A stretch of 6,615 bases of DNA from [Eubacterium] saphenum. Lineage in GTDB: Bacteria > Bacillota > Clostridia > Oscillospirales > Ruminococcaceae. Both the position numbers and the translations under genes were made by a program. The notes under the pieces were generated by a model. That model did not search any database, was not told the DNA's origin, and saw only the letters and a program-made list of their open reading frames with translations. Location: positions 1-6,615 of the forward strand of contig SFLN01000105.1 in NCBI GenBank assembly GCA_004554555.1, in the 5' to 3' direction. This document shows positions 6,313 through 6,615 of this stretch, piece after piece; the first letter of the stretch is position 1, and every line of letters begins with the position of its first letter.

Positions 6313-6373
6313 CGAAGTAAACGCGTGTAAAGCGGCAGTTTAAGCCGCTTTGACGCATTTTAACTTCGGGAAC
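6305..6373 (-). other. Long imperfect hairpin in the rplS-lepB gap
   Basis: The minus strand folds into a 69-nt stem-loop from four paired blocks. GTTCCCGA (6373-6366) pairs with TCGGGAAC (6312-6305). AGT (6365-6363) pairs with ACT (6318-6316). AAATGCGT (6360-6353) pairs with ACGCGTTT (6326-6319) with one G-U. AAAGCGGC (6351-6344) pairs with GCCGCTTT (6336-6329). The loop is TTAAACT. That is 27 pairs interrupted only by small bulges. No T-run follows the base, so it is not a normal terminator. It may be an RNA processing site or mRNA-stability stem between the abundant L19 message and lepB, or a palindromic repeat element. Confidence 0.65.
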
Positions 6374-6390
6374 GTCTTGTGGTAGCCTCT

Positions 6391-6421
6391 AAAAACCTTT
6401 TTTGAGTGAAAATCGGTTTTT
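6391..6421 (-). terminator. Possible weak AT-rich stem-loop after rplS
   Basis: AAAAACC (6421-6415) pairs with GGTTTTT (6397-6391), with TTTT/AAAA inside around a CACTC loop. It lies 29 nt after the rplS stop, where a terminator could be expected. The stem has only two G-C pairs, and the T residues belong to the stem instead of trailing it, so termination would be partial at best. It may only be an AT-rich chance fold. Confidence 0.25.
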
Positions 6422-6450
6422 ACAGGCACCCTTGTGTTTAAGGATTTGCC

Positions 6451-6615
6451 TTAAACCTTGGACTTAACCTTGGCAGCCTTGCCGACTCTGTCGCGCAGGT
6501 AGTAGATCTTAGCTCTGCGAACCTTACCGTTTCTTACAACGTCAACGTGGTCAACAGACGGAGAATGTACGGGGAAAACTCTCTCTACGCCGCAGCCGTG
6601 TGCAACACGTCTAAC
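6451..6615 (-). CDS. rplS: 50S ribosomal protein L19, C-terminal part (partial)
   Basis: The frame is open to the window edge and ends at TAA 6453-6451, giving the last 54 residues. It contains RRVAHGCGVERVFPVHSPSV, then VVRNGKVRRAKIYYLRDRVGK and a basic tail. These are the hallmark C-terminal blocks of L19, which sits at the interface of the 30S and 50S subunits. One mild oddity is Cys in the usually small G-x-G-V-E position. About half the protein lies beyond the window. In Firmicutes rplS normally closes the rpsP-rimM-trmD-rplS group, and rbgA and rnhB commonly follow it, as seen here with lepB in between. The 168-nt gap downstream carries the stem-loops described separately. Confidence 0.97.
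   Translation of the reverse strand, partial: VRRVAHGCGVERVFPVHSPSVDHVDVVRNGKVRRAKIYYLRDRVGKAAKVKSKV

Noticed and set aside
5944..6343. Plus-strand frames of 117-128 codons opposite lepB with hydrophobic or Ser-rich stretches
   Set aside because: They mirror the lepB anchor and its Glu/Lys-rich tail (antisense of Glu and Lys codons gives Phe, Leu and Ser), so the apparent hydrophobic segments are artefacts.
6353..6364. TAAAAT as a possible -10 box for a lepB promoter
   Set aside because: It matches five of six consensus bases, but no acceptable -35 hexamer lies 16-18 nt upstream and the motif sits within the large hairpin stem.

Overview
The window is a tightly packed run of nine genes, all on the minus strand. 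It looks like the chromosome of a low-to-mid GC Firmicute, probably a gut clostridium of the Ruminococcus/Oscillospiraceae kind. This assignment is an inference from three things: AGGAG-type ribosome binding sites, the clostridial-style order rplS-lepB-rbgA-rnhB-yraN, and a trigger factor gene directly followed by clpP. The species cannot be named from the sequence alone.

In the direction of transcription (high to low coordinates) the layout is as follows. The C-terminal end of rplS (ribosomal protein L19) is at 6615-6451. A structured 168-nt intergenic region follows. Then come lepB (type I signal peptidase), rbgA/ylqF (GTPase for 50S assembly), rnhB (RNase HII), yraN (UPF0102 nuclease-fold protein), thrC (threonine synthase), a calcineurin-like metallophosphoesterase, a second intergenic region of 135 nt, tig (trigger factor), and the first eight codons of clpP.

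From lepB to the phosphoesterase the genes overlap by 4-10 nt or are 14-16 nt apart, so they very probably form one transcription unit, perhaps continuing from rplS. The themes are ribosome building (L19, RbgA), protein export and folding (LepB, trigger factor, ClpP) and genome upkeep (RNase HII). thrC and the phosphoesterase are metabolic or unassigned passengers.

The window is mostly conserved housekeeping DNA. I see no mobile element, CRISPR array, tRNA or rRNA, and no convincing new defence or biosynthetic system. The parts not explained by genes are both intergenic: a 69-nt long imperfect hairpin with neighbouring alternative structures between rplS and lepB, and a short run of degenerate direct repeats ahead of tig. 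I could not identify a convincing sigma-A promoter in either gap.
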